Assembly (NCBI RefSeq): GCF_024868665.1
Contig: NC_079890.1
Coordinates: 35,262,296 to 35,326,295, forward strand
DNA: 64,000 bases
From: Triplophysa rosa
Taxonomy: Eukaryota > Chordata > Actinopteri > Cypriniformes > Nemacheilidae
Direction of reading: 5' to 3'
The translations under genes and the position numbers were made by a program. This document shows, piece after piece, positions 46,853 through 57,417 of this stretch. Under the pieces are notes generated by a model. It ran no database searches and had not been told where the DNA came from. It was given only the letters and a program-made list of their open reading frames with translations. Within the stretch, counting starts at the first letter, position 1, and each line of letters opens with the position of its first letter.

Positions 46853-47043
46853 TATAGTTACTTTTTGTTTACTATATGGAAATAATTGGTCAGAATATCA
46901 GAGAGGTCAAAATCTTGTTTTTTTTACATCAGTTTTGGTGAAGTATTCCTGTAATACCCAGATGCCTTACAAAATGCCTTGATTATTAAAGAAGTAGAAG
47001 CTTAAGATGAACATCTTGATCAAGACCTCAAAACCGTCTAATC

Positions 47044-47121
47044 CAGTGGTTCCCAACCTTTTTTCCATGGGGCCCCCCCACATACATATATGACAATCGG
47101 AGCCCCCCCAACCCTCAAATA
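47044..47121 (+). mobile_element. hAT left-end fragment with C-run
   Basis: CAGTGGTTCCCAACCTTTTTT followed by GGGGCCCCCCC is the terminus of a hAT family related to the 1993 MITE. It stops at a TG microsatellite, and no matching right end was found. Confidence 0.6.
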
Positions 47122-47142
47122 TGTGTGTGTGTGTGTGTGTGT
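47122..47142. repeat. (TG)n microsatellite
   Basis: A run of about 10 TG units followed by TATACACACATA, which can pair back on it. Confidence 0.93.
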
Positions 47143-47380
47143 ATACACACATATTTGCTACTCACACACACATATACTGTATAGATAGTAAGTCTGTGTT
47201 GAAGAGTTCAGCTTTTGGTTAATTGCACCGCAATCTATCAGTCATATTTAAGAAAAGACAGATCTGAATAATTAAGCATCACAATCATTTGTTTACTCGT
47301 GATTATACTGTCTCATCAACACATTGCCACTAATGGAAGGAGGATGTGGAATAAACAGTGTTTATGAATAATGATTAGAC

Positions 47381-47960
47381 CAGTGGTTCCCAACCTGGGG
47401 TCCGCGACCCCCTTAGGGGGGCGCCAGAGTTCACATGAGGGGCGCGGGAGCTGACATGCTTTGAGGTTAAATAAAGCTGCATAAAATGTTCCACTAATCA
47501 TTTTAAATAAACATATTTTTGTATGTTTTAAAAAATCATGTGCTTACAATGCCAAGATAATGCAGTCAAAAATAGTTATATCTTGTATAAAATAATTATT
47601 AAAAATTTTCCGGCTCTATCGGCAGACATTCACACCGGGCTTCGCGGTAGCTGGAAGCACTGTCATTGGCTGTTCTCACTATGAGACTCAAATGAGAAAC
47701 ATCCTCTGTCAGGCGTCAACGTTCGTGTTAACATAAAAATCAAAAGGAAAAATAGCAGAGAAACGTAAATGCGGTGATTCTTCGTCAGAAATAAAGGAAA
47801 AAGTTTAGACTCTATGACAAAACCTACGTAAATTTAGGTTTTACTGAAGGACAAGACAAGTCTCGGCCAGAATGTGTGTTCTGTGGTGAAAAATTGGTCA
47901 AAGACAGCATGAAACCAAACAAAATGAAAAGACACATTGTAAAAATAAGCAGTAATTGAC
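47381..47960 (+). mobile_element. Truncated hAT element, left end plus start of transposase
   Basis: The left terminus CAGTGGTTCCCAACCTGGGG is followed by GGTCCGCGACCCCC, a leader, and then the BED-finger remnant below. No right terminus was seen, so most of the element is missing. Confidence 0.7.
47747..47959 (+). pseudogene. BED-finger N-terminus of a hAT transposase
   Basis: Two blocks are visible. The first encodes AEKRKCGDSSSEIKEKV before a stop at about 47803; the second, in another frame, encodes YVNLGFTEG, then PECVFCGEKLVKDSMKP and KMKRHI, before a stop at 47957. CxxC with a downstream KRH is the BED zinc-finger pattern of ZBED5/FAM200-type hAT proteins. The final histidine and all catalytic domains are missing, and an Ile codon stands where an initiator Met would be expected. 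Confidence 0.78.
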
Positions 47961-48526
47961 AGTAGCCTACATCTCTTTATGCAAGTACAGCAATGTTAAT
48001 GTTTAACAGTTCTTTCATAACGTTCAGTATACTCTGTATGTTCATACAATAACCTGAAAATAGACTGAAACAACCTGAAAATTTATTTGAGTATTCAAGT
48101 AAAAATGTCATTAAAATCTTTTATATTACTCATATTTAACCATTTAATTTAATTTATTATTCAATTATTTCATTTCATTTATTTATACTTTCCCAAAGAC
48201 ATTTAAAGGACATGTCATCCTACTTTAAACTTACTACACGTAAAAGCTTTACTTAAAGTGAATTAATATGTTAATGCTCGGCCGCATATTGACTTTAATA
48301 CAGGCATTTCTGACATTTGGAAGACATTAAAAAGAAAGAACATTACAGGTATACGAAAAGCTTTTTCACATTTCAGTGAAATGTAAAATTCAATTAAGTT
48401 AAAAGTTTGTATCCAACCTAAATAAATTTAAAGATCCAAACCATTTTAGGTGTTTCTGTAGCTCAGCTGGTAGATCAATAAATACTTTTATTTCTGATTA
48501 TAATTGCTTATTTACATGGGCGACAG
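47961..48526. other. Unassigned stretch with a SINE A-box scrap
   Basis: TTTCTGTAGCTCAGCTGGTAGA at 48453-48474 matches only the first part of the SINE head. Nothing else recognised. Confidence 0.4.
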
Positions 48527-48749
48527 TTAAAGGCGGGGTGTCCGATTTCTCTTAGCCGTTGTTGATGTTCAAATCACCAAAACAAACACACCCCTACACC
48601 CATCTTTCGCTTTCGTCAGCGCTCGGCTCGACTAATGTCCGTCCTGTGCACTGTGCACCTTACTTCTGATTGGCTACAAGGTTGTTTTGGTACTCGGCCC
48701 GACTTTGTCTATACAAGCGTAATTCGGAAATCGGACACCCCGCCTTTAA
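48527..48749. mobile_element. TTAA-flanked MITE with perfect 23-bp ends
   Basis: The left end begins TTAAAGGCGGGGTGTCCGAT (48527 onward) and is exactly mirrored by the right end up to TTAA at 48746-48749. At 223 bp with a near-symmetric GC-rich interior containing GGCTCGACT / CGGCCCGACT, it looks like a young, well-preserved copy. Confidence 0.9.
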
Positions 48750-48884
48750 TAGACAAAAGGCATAATGGCTGTAACACTGGCAGTCTGCCTTGAAACGTAA
48801 ACATTTTAGAAAGATTTCATGACAATGAGCTTAACCATAAAGACTACTAATACTGTATCTGCTAACTGTTTATGAGACAGGCAA

Positions 48885-50264
48885 AATGCCAACGTGATCT
48901 CATGAGAATTCGTATTTATTTTACGTAAAATGTGGTTCTACAAAAAGTATATTTACTTACGTTTGCACAAACACTAATATGTGTATATATAATACTGACG
49001 TATTTACAGCAACTAAACGCACAATACTGACGTATTGACAACACATAAAACGTTAATTATATACATATGAACAACTTTACAGACTTGTGAATGAATCCTT
49101 ATGCATATCGTAATCACGGCATTAACAAGTATTTTATTATATTGCATTATTTCTCATATCAATGGCATTGTTTTCAATTGCATTCATTAAAGTTTACTGG
49201 TTTAGTTATTATGAAATGATTTCGGTTCTGTGTGATTTCTGCTGCCAACTCGTTTAGAAGAAACAAAACTTTAAACTCTTAAAATGTTTAACCATTACTT
49301 ATCATGTAATGTTTGCTTTGTTTGCCATATAAAGGCGTTTTCTCTGTGACTAACAATAGAACCATAAAATACACCAAAACCGCTAAATAATTACAAAAGG
49401 AATCAATTTTATTCGTCAGATGCAATCCATATCTTCAGAATCCACTCGACTGTTAGGAACAGAACCAAATCCAAGCCTTTATTTGGCGATCTTCTTTCTT
49501 CATCATGACACCGGCACTAACACGCGAAAATCGAACGCTCATTGGCTCTCGCCTGCTTCGTCACAGATTGCGACATGCCGTGTTTCTGGTGAGGTGTGTT
49601 TGTAGGACAATGCGCGCTTTCACGAGTGGATCAGGATAATAATCTGGATATTTTCAGCAAATAACAAATTAAATTCTGCTCTGTTCCTCACACAGAACTG
49701 TTGTATTCCACCAGAGAGGACCGCGACTGCAAAGCTTTGACATTTGGACTACTTTTAGTATTTTTGAAATAAAAAAAATATTGTGATTGCACTTTTCTGT
49801 CTGTCATGGTTTTCTTTATAATGTACATATTTTTAAGAAATAGTTATGGTTAGGTTTATAGATAGGAGGAGGATTTGCAACTATAAAATATTTTTTAATG
49901 GTAAATTGTTACTAAAATCATAATTTTCCTGCATATTTTATTTACATTTTATATCTCTTTTATTTTCGCTATTAAATGGTAGGTTTAGGTTTGGGGGTAG
50001 ATGAAGGGGTCTAAAAATATAAATCGCTTATCGATACAATTATGGAAACGTACTGATACAAGTATCTTAATGAGATACAAGCTTTGCAAATATTTAAAGT
50101 TTTTTAGCTAAAAATACGTAGTAATTTTTACGTTTTATATATTGTAATGTGTCTAAATTTAACGCTTCAGCATCAATAAAAACGTACAAAAATGTACGTA
50201 TGTAAAAATGTATGTAAACTTAACGTACAAATACCTACGTATAAACAGTGAGATCAGGCTGAAA
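48885..50264. mobile_element. Probable long non-autonomous element with TGATCTCA ends
   Basis: GCCAACGTGATCTCATGAG near the left and GTGAGATCAGGCTGAAAATGC at the right share a TGATCTCA core in opposite orientation, each followed inward by CGTA-rich sequence (ATTCGTATTTATTTTACGTA; TACGTAGGTATTTGTACG). CGTA words are unusually frequent at both ends. The frame at 49420-49605 lies in a central non-repeat part and has no recognisable domain. Boundaries are approximate. Confidence 0.5.
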
Positions 50265-50426
50265 ATGCTTACAATTAGATGAACATATACTTTATATAAA
50301 CATATAGTTTGTTTGCGAAAGATAATTAAAAAATCATGTTGTTTATTGTGTTATCATGTGTTTATTGTGTTTTATTGTATTTGTTAGCTGTATTTTTTTA
50401 AGTTATTGTTACTTAAAAAAAAACAG

Positions 50427-50515
50427 TATGATTGATATTAATTGGAATGCACAATAAAAACTTGAAAAAAAAGAGTTATCTGTTTTTGTAAATGAACTCT
50501 TCACTTGTTGAATAA
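50427..50515. repeat. Dispersed repeat fragment shared with 5.6 kb
   Basis: TGATTGATATTAATTGGAATGC and AAATGAACTCTTCAC match 5650-5720 in order and orientation; spacing differs slightly. Confidence 0.5.
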
Positions 50516-50639
50516 GTAACTTAGTGTATATTTTATAATCTTAATTTTAATATGGCAATAATTATATATGAAAATATTTTATTTGAATATGACTACATTT
50601 TTATTTTAAGATCTTAATTTAAATATGTCAGCATGAGAC

Positions 50640-50921
50640 CTCATTCTACAATATTTCTATGATTAAATGACTGACAGAGACCCATCCTCTATCAGCCAAT
50701 CACTGTGGTCATAGTCAGTAAGCTTGCTGACATCATCCATAGCAACGAGGTCCACCCCGCCCTTTTTCTTAGCTTAAGATTTCTTTCTGCTCCTTAGTAA
50801 GAGTTGCTCTCAGCAGCATTGCGAATAGGTTTTAAGTGGAAACTCTTAACTAAAAACGCTTACTGCAGTTTAGGAGAGCTCTTAGTGTTAAGATAAAATG
50901 TTTTGTGAATACGGGCCCTGA
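50640..50921. repeat. Probable MITE right part ending GAATACGGGCCCTG
   Basis: TTGTGAATACGGGCCCTG is a terminus I recall from a dispersed fish repeat, preceded by AACTCTTAACTAAAAACGC and TCTTAGTGTTAAGATAA. The opposite end was not found. Confidence 0.4.
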
Positions 50922-50936
50922 GGTTTAATTAGACTG

Positions 50937-51021
50937 GACTGGAATGACCACAATAGTCAATTTAGAAATGCTGAATAAATGACCGTTCGAAATGGTCTCT
51001 TCATTTTTTCCGTGACTGTAT
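50937..51021. mobile_element. Tc1-like 3' end fragment
   Basis: TGGAATGACCACAATAGTCAATTTAGAAAT matches the copies near 63170 and 63838. It then runs to GGTCTCTTCATTTTTTCCGTG, close to the complement of the AAGAGACCAT terminus at 62767. Confidence 0.5.
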
Positions 51022-51516
51022 ATTAAAAGCATTACAGGTTGCTTATTCTGCTTACGTGAATTACCAAATTTGAGAAAATCCAAATCGTTGAACCACATTG
51101 TTAACAATGGAACTTACATTCATAGTTGGCTATTAATGTTTTGGGGAAATGCTTTTTTATTATCACATTTTTATGCTAAACATATCTGCAAGAGGTTTAT
51201 ACATTTATGGACTCTGTACATCAGGATTTTTTTTGTGGAGGCTGGGATAGTTCTGCACTGACTGTTGCAAGATAGGTGATAGCTGTAGGAAGTCTAGGTT
51301 GGTGGTATCTTTGTTCGTGTCCGTTTTGTACAGAGGTAGGTGTAGGTAGTCTTTCACAGGCTGTCTACAGAAGTTTTTCCGCCCAGAAAACAGTGCAGCG
51401 ATATCCAGGTGCTTTCCAAAGTACTGAAATAAATATAGTTTGACCTTGAGCTTTTTGCAATAGTGTAACACGTTACACTAGAATTAGAATATTCAATTAA
51501 AAATCATATGTCAGTG

Positions 51517-51554
<38 letters not shown>

Positions 51555-51701
51555 AACATGATAAGAGTTGAAACATCATTATAGATTTCCAAACATTCTT
51601 TTTTAACATCAATCTTTTCAATGTGCATAAACATTGGTGTTCATATGTTAGGAGTGATTTTACCATGTTCAAACGTCATCATCTCATGCTTTATTTCAAG
51701 G
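51022..51701. other. Unassigned stretch with a (TA)16 run
   Basis: (TA)16 lies at 51521-51552. The 88-residue minus-strand frame at 51205-51471 has no recognisable domain. Confidence 0.4.
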
Positions 51702-52907
51702 CTATAGGCCAGTCATCCTCAATTGGCGGACCGTGGTCCGGATCCGGACCTTTGCTTCGTTCCATCTGGACCGCGAGACACAGCAGCCTAATAAACTATT
51801 TAAAACGTTTGACTATTTTGGTTGTTTAAATTGAGCCGCGCGTCTACACAACGGAGAATCACATCACACGCGCTCTCAAGAACATTCATGTAATTGATCT
51901 TTTGCCGCTATATCCTGTAATATCTTTATCTAGTGCCAAACGCGCTTCATTTTAACCTTTTCCGCTCCCCGCGCGCTGCTTCTCTCCCGCCAAAGACGTG
52001 ACGCATGAAGAGCAGCAGACAACACAAGTGTAGACACGCAGAGCAGATAAATGGACACGCAACAGTAAACAAAATGCAGCAAATATTAAAGCATATGTAC
52101 AGTATCTGCCAGTCTGTTTACTGTTTGCTATATGTCTCCAACCTTTCAACCAGATTTGTGATATTTTATTAACCATAACGTTTCTATCTACATTTAGCAT
52201 TAGCATTATCGATCAGCATGTAAACATCTGTGACATGTGAAAACCCAGGCTAAAGTCTCATAATCAAATTGATTATTAGATAACAAGCATCAAAGATTAA
52301 TTTCAAGCATTAATTTCACTAAGATTTTGGTATTATTCAGTCAATATTGAAGATATTGTTATATTTTCACAGAATATTCTGTAGGATGATTTAATGAAGG
52401 AATTTTGCTGGGTTTTCACAAGCAGGGTCACATTTTGTAATGAACAACGTTTTAATTGGAAAATTATTTAAAGATAGAAGTAGCCTAGTTCTGGTATGAA
52501 AGTGAAAGTGAAAAAGTGAAAATGGCATGGAAACTTTGGAAAGGCTAATTTAGTAAGTAACTTTGTTTTCTGTTTATGATGAGCATTTTAATTGTTACAT
52601 TACATTTGCTGTTTGCATGTTGTCCGTAGTTTTTTATTTATTTACAAATATTAATAATCAGACTTCTATTAAAGGAGCCATGAATTAAAACCACAATTTT
52701 AACCCGAGATTTTGTTGTATAAGAGGGAATCGTATTCAAGCAAACTTCCTGTAAGTGTCAGAACTGAAAACGCCCTTGCTACTGAAATTACAACTGTTAT
52801 TGACACCAGGCTCAGCGAACGCCAGGTCCTGGAATGCACCTATCTATAGGTTGAACACCAGAAAAATATCAACGACTACTTATCTAGCCCCGCCCACTGG
52901 TTCGCGA

Positions 52908-53908
52908 ATGACTTTAGCCACACATAGTACACACTCCCACATTTGTGATGATCGACAAACTGGTAACCATAGCGACATATTTTTCGGCTAAAGATTCGTT
53001 TTGTCCGTCAGTTTAAACTAAACGTCTGATATGTTTTGCTGTGTTGCCATGTTTGTTATTAATAAGCGTTTTTATGCTTGTCGTTTGGTCTTAGATCCAA
53101 AAGCCTCGGCATTTAGGTCTTAATAAATGGTCTGTTGCAGATTTTAAGAATTTTTGGTCTTATAAATTATATAAACAATTTGCATTTTAAGGTTTGTTTT
53201 TGTCTTGTCTTCCTTTGCTTATTTTTTCTGTGAAGATCTGGCAACCCTGTCACTTTAGTGAAGGGCTCTCGTCTCGAGGGCGGTTAGCCCCGTGTCATAT
53301 GTGCAAAAGTGAGCACTTGTTTCACTGTTATTTTTATTTAGAGCGACCAAGCAACAAACATGCGACATTGTGCAGCGCCTGGTTGCGGAAGAACACAGTC
53401 GCTTCCTTCANATGACTTTAGCCACACATAGTACACACTCCCACATTTGTGATGATCGACAAACTGGTAACCATAGCGACATATTTTTCGGCTAAAGATT
53501 CGTTTTGTCCGTCAGTTTAAACTAAACGTCTGATATGTTTTGCTGTGTTGCCATGTTTGTTATTAATAAGCGTTTTTATGCTTGTCGTTTGGTCTTAGAT
53601 CCAAAAGCCTCGGCATTTAGGTCTTAATAAATGGTCTGTTGCAGATTTTAAGAATTTTTGGTCTTATAAATTATATAAACAATTTGCATTTTAAGGTTTG
53701 TTTTTGTCTTGTCTTCCTTTGCTTATTTTTTCTGTGAAGATCTGGCAACCCTGTCACTTTAGCGAAGGGCTCTGAGGGCGGTTAGCCCCGTGTCATATGT
53801 GCAAAAGTGAGCACTTGTTTCACTGTTATTTTTATTTAGAGCGACCAAGCAACAAACATGCGACATTGTGCAGCGCCTGGTTGCGGAAGAACACAGTCGC
53901 TTCCTTCA
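52908..53908. repeat. 0.5-kb tandem duplication joined at a single N
   Basis: 52908-53410 (503 bp) is repeated at 53412-53908 (497 bp). They differ visibly only by one T/C change and a 6-bp difference at the CTCTCGTCTCGAGGG site. The copies meet at the only ambiguous base (53411), and the first copy breaks exactly where the second continues into new sequence. This is the pattern of two alleles or overlapping contig ends left unmerged, although a real tandem duplication cannot be excluded. Confidence 0.93.
53360..53410 (+). pseudogene. Truncated first copy of the THAP exon
   Basis: The first 17 codons (MRHCAAPGCGRTQSLPS) of the THAP exon at 53858 occur here and stop at the N. It is a by-product of the duplication rather than a separate gene. 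Confidence 0.85.
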
Positions 53909-54108
53909 GATTCTGATATTAGAAATGCGTGGTTGAAGTTTACTTTTAAGTACGTTCCTGCTCACGTGGGTGAAACATTGAGCATTTGTTCACGTCATTT
54001 CACCGTGGATTCCTTTGTGAACAAGGCGCTGGATTTGCGGAGAGACTAAAATTAAAAAGCAGTGCTGTGCAGTCAATATTGGATCCGACAGGAATGGCTC
54101 AATCTTAT
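53858..54108 (+). pseudogene. Frameshifted THAP-domain exon
   Basis: The start MRHCAAPGCG is the standard THAP opening. Cys4 and Cys9, Trp25, then Cys44-x2-His47-Phe48 (CSRHF) complete the C2CH finger. After FVNK the frame shifts at about 54020-54030: the in-frame product hits a stop at 54047-54049, while the neighbouring frame continues GFAERLKLKSSAV and ILDPT, the normal end of the domain. A donor-like TAT/GTGAGT follows at 54109. A 1-base deletion in a transposase-type THAP exon explains this. It is a different family from the 19.8-kb exon, judging by sequence and flanks. Confidence 0.78.
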
Positions 54109-54337
54109 GTGAGTAAAACATATTTGTACTATGCGTCACTATTGCTTTGTAAGAGATCGCTTGATATTGCTTTGTTAGATCGCTTGATATGTCCTGATGT
54201 GTGTAACCTAACGTTACGTGTCTAGCCAAATTCACAGAAGGCTCCAACTAAGTTTACTCCGCAAACTGCTATCCAATCATAGCAGTGGGCGTTTACTTCC
54301 AAGTCTTCAGTGCGGCACGCCCATTTAAACAGGGCAC

Positions 54338-54545
54338 TCACTAAATCCTTGGTGTTTCGAGTCAGACGTGATCACCCAAACGTGTTTTTTCGTCAATTTT
54401 AACAATCATAGGTAGTTTAGATGGTTAGAGTAAGGTTAGGGTTAGGGTAAAGGTTTCGTAAGACTTGAAACACCAAAGATTTAGTCAAAACCAACAAGCC
54501 ACGCCCACGGATCTGACTCGAAACACAAAGGATTAAGTGCGTGCC
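54338..54545. mobile_element. Small fold-back element with a telomere-like core
   Basis: CACTAAATCCTTGGTGTTTCGAGTCAG at the left mirrors CTGACTCGAAACACAAAGGATTAAGTG at the right, and GGTTTCGTAAGACTTGAAACACC gives a second internal copy of the arm. The centre contains GGTTAGGGTTAGGG (54431-54444). Confidence 0.75.
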
Positions 54546-54752
54546 CCTAGAGCCAGAGCCTATACATACATACTGTGGATATCAAAATATAAATGGCCTG
54601 ATAAAAGATCATATCTTTTATACAGTATATCCAACTGAGCTAAATTGATTCAACATTTTATTTTCAAAAAACATATTGTCCGGACCTCCGTTTGGAAGTA
54701 AATATAAAGACAGGACCTCTTGGAACTTTAATTGAATACCCCTGCTATAGGC

Positions 54753-55774
54753 TGTATAAACCTTTGCACTGTTTGCAACTCTTGCGTTCAGTGCATTAGC
54801 AGCAGGTTTCTCCCTATGCAGCGTTTGTCCGACACTGATGCTGGGCCAGTAATTGAACCATATGACAGGCTCAGGTGAGTAAAAGAAAAGCCACCTCTAA
54901 TGCTGAAAGTCATCTCTTCCTGCAGGCGAAGGAACGAACAAGGGTTTACCATATGCCATATCAATCATTCCTACTATTTATAGATTGTGGAGCCATCACT
55001 GGAATACAAAAACGGCTAAAGTAGGTTACCTGCAGAGAGCAGAGGTGCTATCCGGCATAACACTGAATGAGAAATAAACCAGAGCTCAAAGTCTGTAGGC
55101 AGCAGAAGACGTTTTAATAAACATGCACGCTTGTTGATTGTGCTTTGTTTGGAAAGTTTTAAATAACAGGCCTTTATTTAAACAGTCAAGGCCAATTTGA
55201 ATGTCATCTAGTTTATTGGTTCTTGACTGTGACCATGTTGTTGTAGTTCATCAGGTCACGCGTGCACATGACCCCTCCCTTAAAAGTTTTTGACTGACAT
55301 GTTGTTTTGGATATCAGATGACGTGGACAAAAAAGCCTGTCGGTCAACGGGCTACTGTGTCATCGGGCTCATTTCAAGCCTGCCAATTCAGGGCTAACGC
55401 TGGCCTAACATACACGTTCAAGTGCTAACGCTATCCATCATCTCCACTTCACCCCTCCAGAGAATGAACTCCCAGTATATGAGGCTATTCCAGCTAATGG
55501 AAAATTCATTAGCTAAGTCTAAGAGCAGCTAATGTTCGCCAGGCTAAGTTTAAACGACGACGCTAATTACGGCGCGGCTAACACGCTGATCTCTGCTGTG
55601 CTTTCCTCAGTTGTAATTATATCGAAATAATTGTGACATAGAGTTTTCTTCTAAGTAGAAAAGTATCCAACAGAGATGTTTAACAAGATGTCCTGGAAAG
55701 CAGTGCCCTGTGGTGTAATTGATGCAAATGATAAAAACAAAGAAGATGAACATTACATGCCATGTACATTATAC
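54753..55774. other. Unassigned non-coding stretch
   Basis: GCTAACGCT-type words recur at 55390-55430 and 55560-55580. No gene or transposon recognised. Confidence 0.4.
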
Positions 55775-56098
55775 ATGCCCAAACTCATTTGCTGTACAGT
55801 TGGTGAAGTAACTGCATGTTTTTACATTTTAACGAGTTGGCGGACATATCTTATAGTCATAGATCTTATATTCATATTACTCCCCAGACAAAATGCTGCT
55901 ATAAATGTAGTCAACGTAGTAATCAGTGTACACAATGTGCGTATATATTTAGCTAATTTGATGCAAGTACAGTAGCTTTTGTCTGTCCCGCTAAAATCCA
56001 TTCAAATAGGTTGACAGTATGGATTTGTTTGGAACTATTGAGCGCTTTAAGAACCACGTGACCACACGGCAGCCAGATCGAGTGTCGTAACTCTGTAT
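55775..56098. mobile_element. Unfilled relative of the 36.3-kb element, left-truncated
   Basis: From CATTTGCTGTACAGTTGG to GAGTGTCGTAACTCTGTATT it matches 36464-37252, minus the nested MITE. At the insertion point it reads TATGGATTTGTTTGGAACTA without interruption (56019-56038). The frame at 55676-55975 covers part of it and is not a gene. Confidence 0.8.
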
Positions 56099-56101
56099 TT
56101 C

Positions 56102-56240
56102 CAGGGCTCTAGACTAACATTTGAGAGAGAGATTGCACTGGTGCTATCAAGTTATGGTGGCACCAGCACTTAATTAGGTAGCACCAGAGTCATGGGGCGA
56201 GGTAAGAAAAAATAATCACTAAAACTTCATTCAAATGTGT
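56102..56240. mobile_element. Possible hAT left end, CAGGGCTCTAGACTAAC
   Basis: A hAT-like start follows directly after the previous element. GGTGCTATCAAG / GGTGGCACCAGCAC words follow. No right end was found, and the right limit is arbitrary. Confidence 0.35.
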
Positions 56241-56820
56241 TAAATACATTAATAAATACATTAGAAATGAAAACAAATCATTGTATTTGATGAACATTAT
56301 AAACAGATATCTTTATTATGCTGCTGCCCCTTTAAGAGCTAGCGCACTATACTGTAGCACACATGTGTTTTGTTTCCCAACCGTTTGTTCACGAAACGGA
56401 CTACCTTTACAAGGATTCTTGCTAATATGAAAAATTTGACATAATTTTGTGTTTAAATGTCCGTTTCAGAGTAAGAAGGAGTGAAAGAGAACTCAGTTTA
56501 GTATTTTGTGCTTTGACTCCCTGGGCGCGCACATCTCAAACAACCCGCGAGACCTGAAGGCTTTTAGTGAATATTCATCATGAAAGCTGCATTGATACAC
56601 GTTCGGCCAAGACCAACTGGGGTTTTAACCCATCGAAAGTTATTTAATGAATAAAAAAATGAAAGAAATAAAGCATTTAAAGAGAAAACATAACTTCCTG
56701 GAACTACCTGAAGGCTCCATGAATCACGTGACACGTGAAAATGTTGAACTTCCGTTGGCGCAACTCTCTCTCTCAATGGCTCTGGGGGCGGGGGCACTGA
56801 TAGATAAGTGAACGGTTGGG
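56241..56820. other. Unassigned non-coding stretch
   Basis: Contains CACGTGACACGTG-like palindromic words at 56725-56740; no gene recognised. Confidence 0.35.
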
Positions 56821-56831
56821 AGACCTTTTTA

Positions 56832-57044
56832 ATGTAGAACACAAAAGAAGATATTTTGAGAAATGTATTAGTGATTTTGTGTCCATTCAATGAAAGTCAA
56901 TGGGGTCCAATGATGTTTGGTTACCAACATTCTTCAAAATATCTTCTTTTGTGTTCTGCAACAGAAAGAAAGTCATACAGGATTGAAATGACATAAGGGT
57001 GAGTAAAATGAAGGAATTTATATTTGGGTGAACTGTACCTTTAA
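56832..57044. mobile_element. Fold-back MITE (AAAGGGATAGTTCACCC family), left-truncated
   Basis: GTAGAACACAAAAGAAGATAT mirrors ATATCTTCTTTTGTGTTCTGC, and the right end ATTTGGGTGAACTGTACCTTTAA is present. The left terminus is missing. Confidence 0.8.
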
Positions 57045-57306
57045 ACATTTTGTAAACTGAAATGAAAACATAAATCAAAATTGATTCAAATAGTGTGCCT
57101 TTTTACAAGATAATAGAAAATAATGCAGGACCCACTTGAACTGCACTTTTCTCATACAGTGAATAGGCTAGAATGTGTAATTTTTTTCACTTCAGAACAA
57201 GTATGATGTAAGAAAATTAGTAAATACTGGAAACAAAAGGACCCTTTGGGTAAAAGGCCCCTTGGATGTTATTATGGCTACACTACAGCACTTTTCTAAA
57301 CACCTG

Positions 57307-57417
57307 CAGTACTTCAAATTGTTTTGCATAAGTGAAGAAGAATGGATTTGTTTTGATGGATGTGCAGAGTGGGTCCATGTTGACTGCATCTGTCACACAC
57401 TAGAGATTCAATTGTGA
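57307..57417 (+). pseudogene. PHD-finger-like coding remnant
   Basis: An uninterrupted frame reads FCISEEEWICFDGCAEWVH followed by VDCICH and a stop. The W-I-C-x2-x-C-x2-W-V-H-x2-C arrangement is the second half of a PHD-type zinc finger, a domain found at the C-terminus of several transposon-encoded proteins and in many chromatin readers. The first zinc-binding pair is incomplete, and no splice sites or upstream coding sequence are visible, so this is probably a transposon or retrocopy scrap. Confidence 0.35.

Larger units (their letters stand above)
51710..54744. mobile_element. Composite hAT-bounded segment with an 8-bp duplication
   Basis: The left boundary CAGTCATCCTCAATTGG and the right boundary TTAATTGAATACCCCTG form weak inverted ends (CAG...CTCAATT against CAGGGGTATTCAATT). 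They are flanked by identical CTATAGGC at 51702-51709 and 54745-54752. GGACCGTGGTCCGGATCCGG near the left and TTGTCCGGACCTCCG near the right suggest shared subterminal GGTCCG motifs. Inside lie a THAP exon, a fold-back element and a 0.5-kb duplication. No hAT transposase was recognised. Confidence 0.8.

Noticed and set aside
51205..51471. 88-residue minus-strand frame
   Set aside because: No domain, no repeat relative in the window and no splice sites; not distinguishable from chance.
54431..54444. True telomere or chromosome-fusion scar
   Set aside because: Only about two TTAGGG units, inside a small fold-back element.
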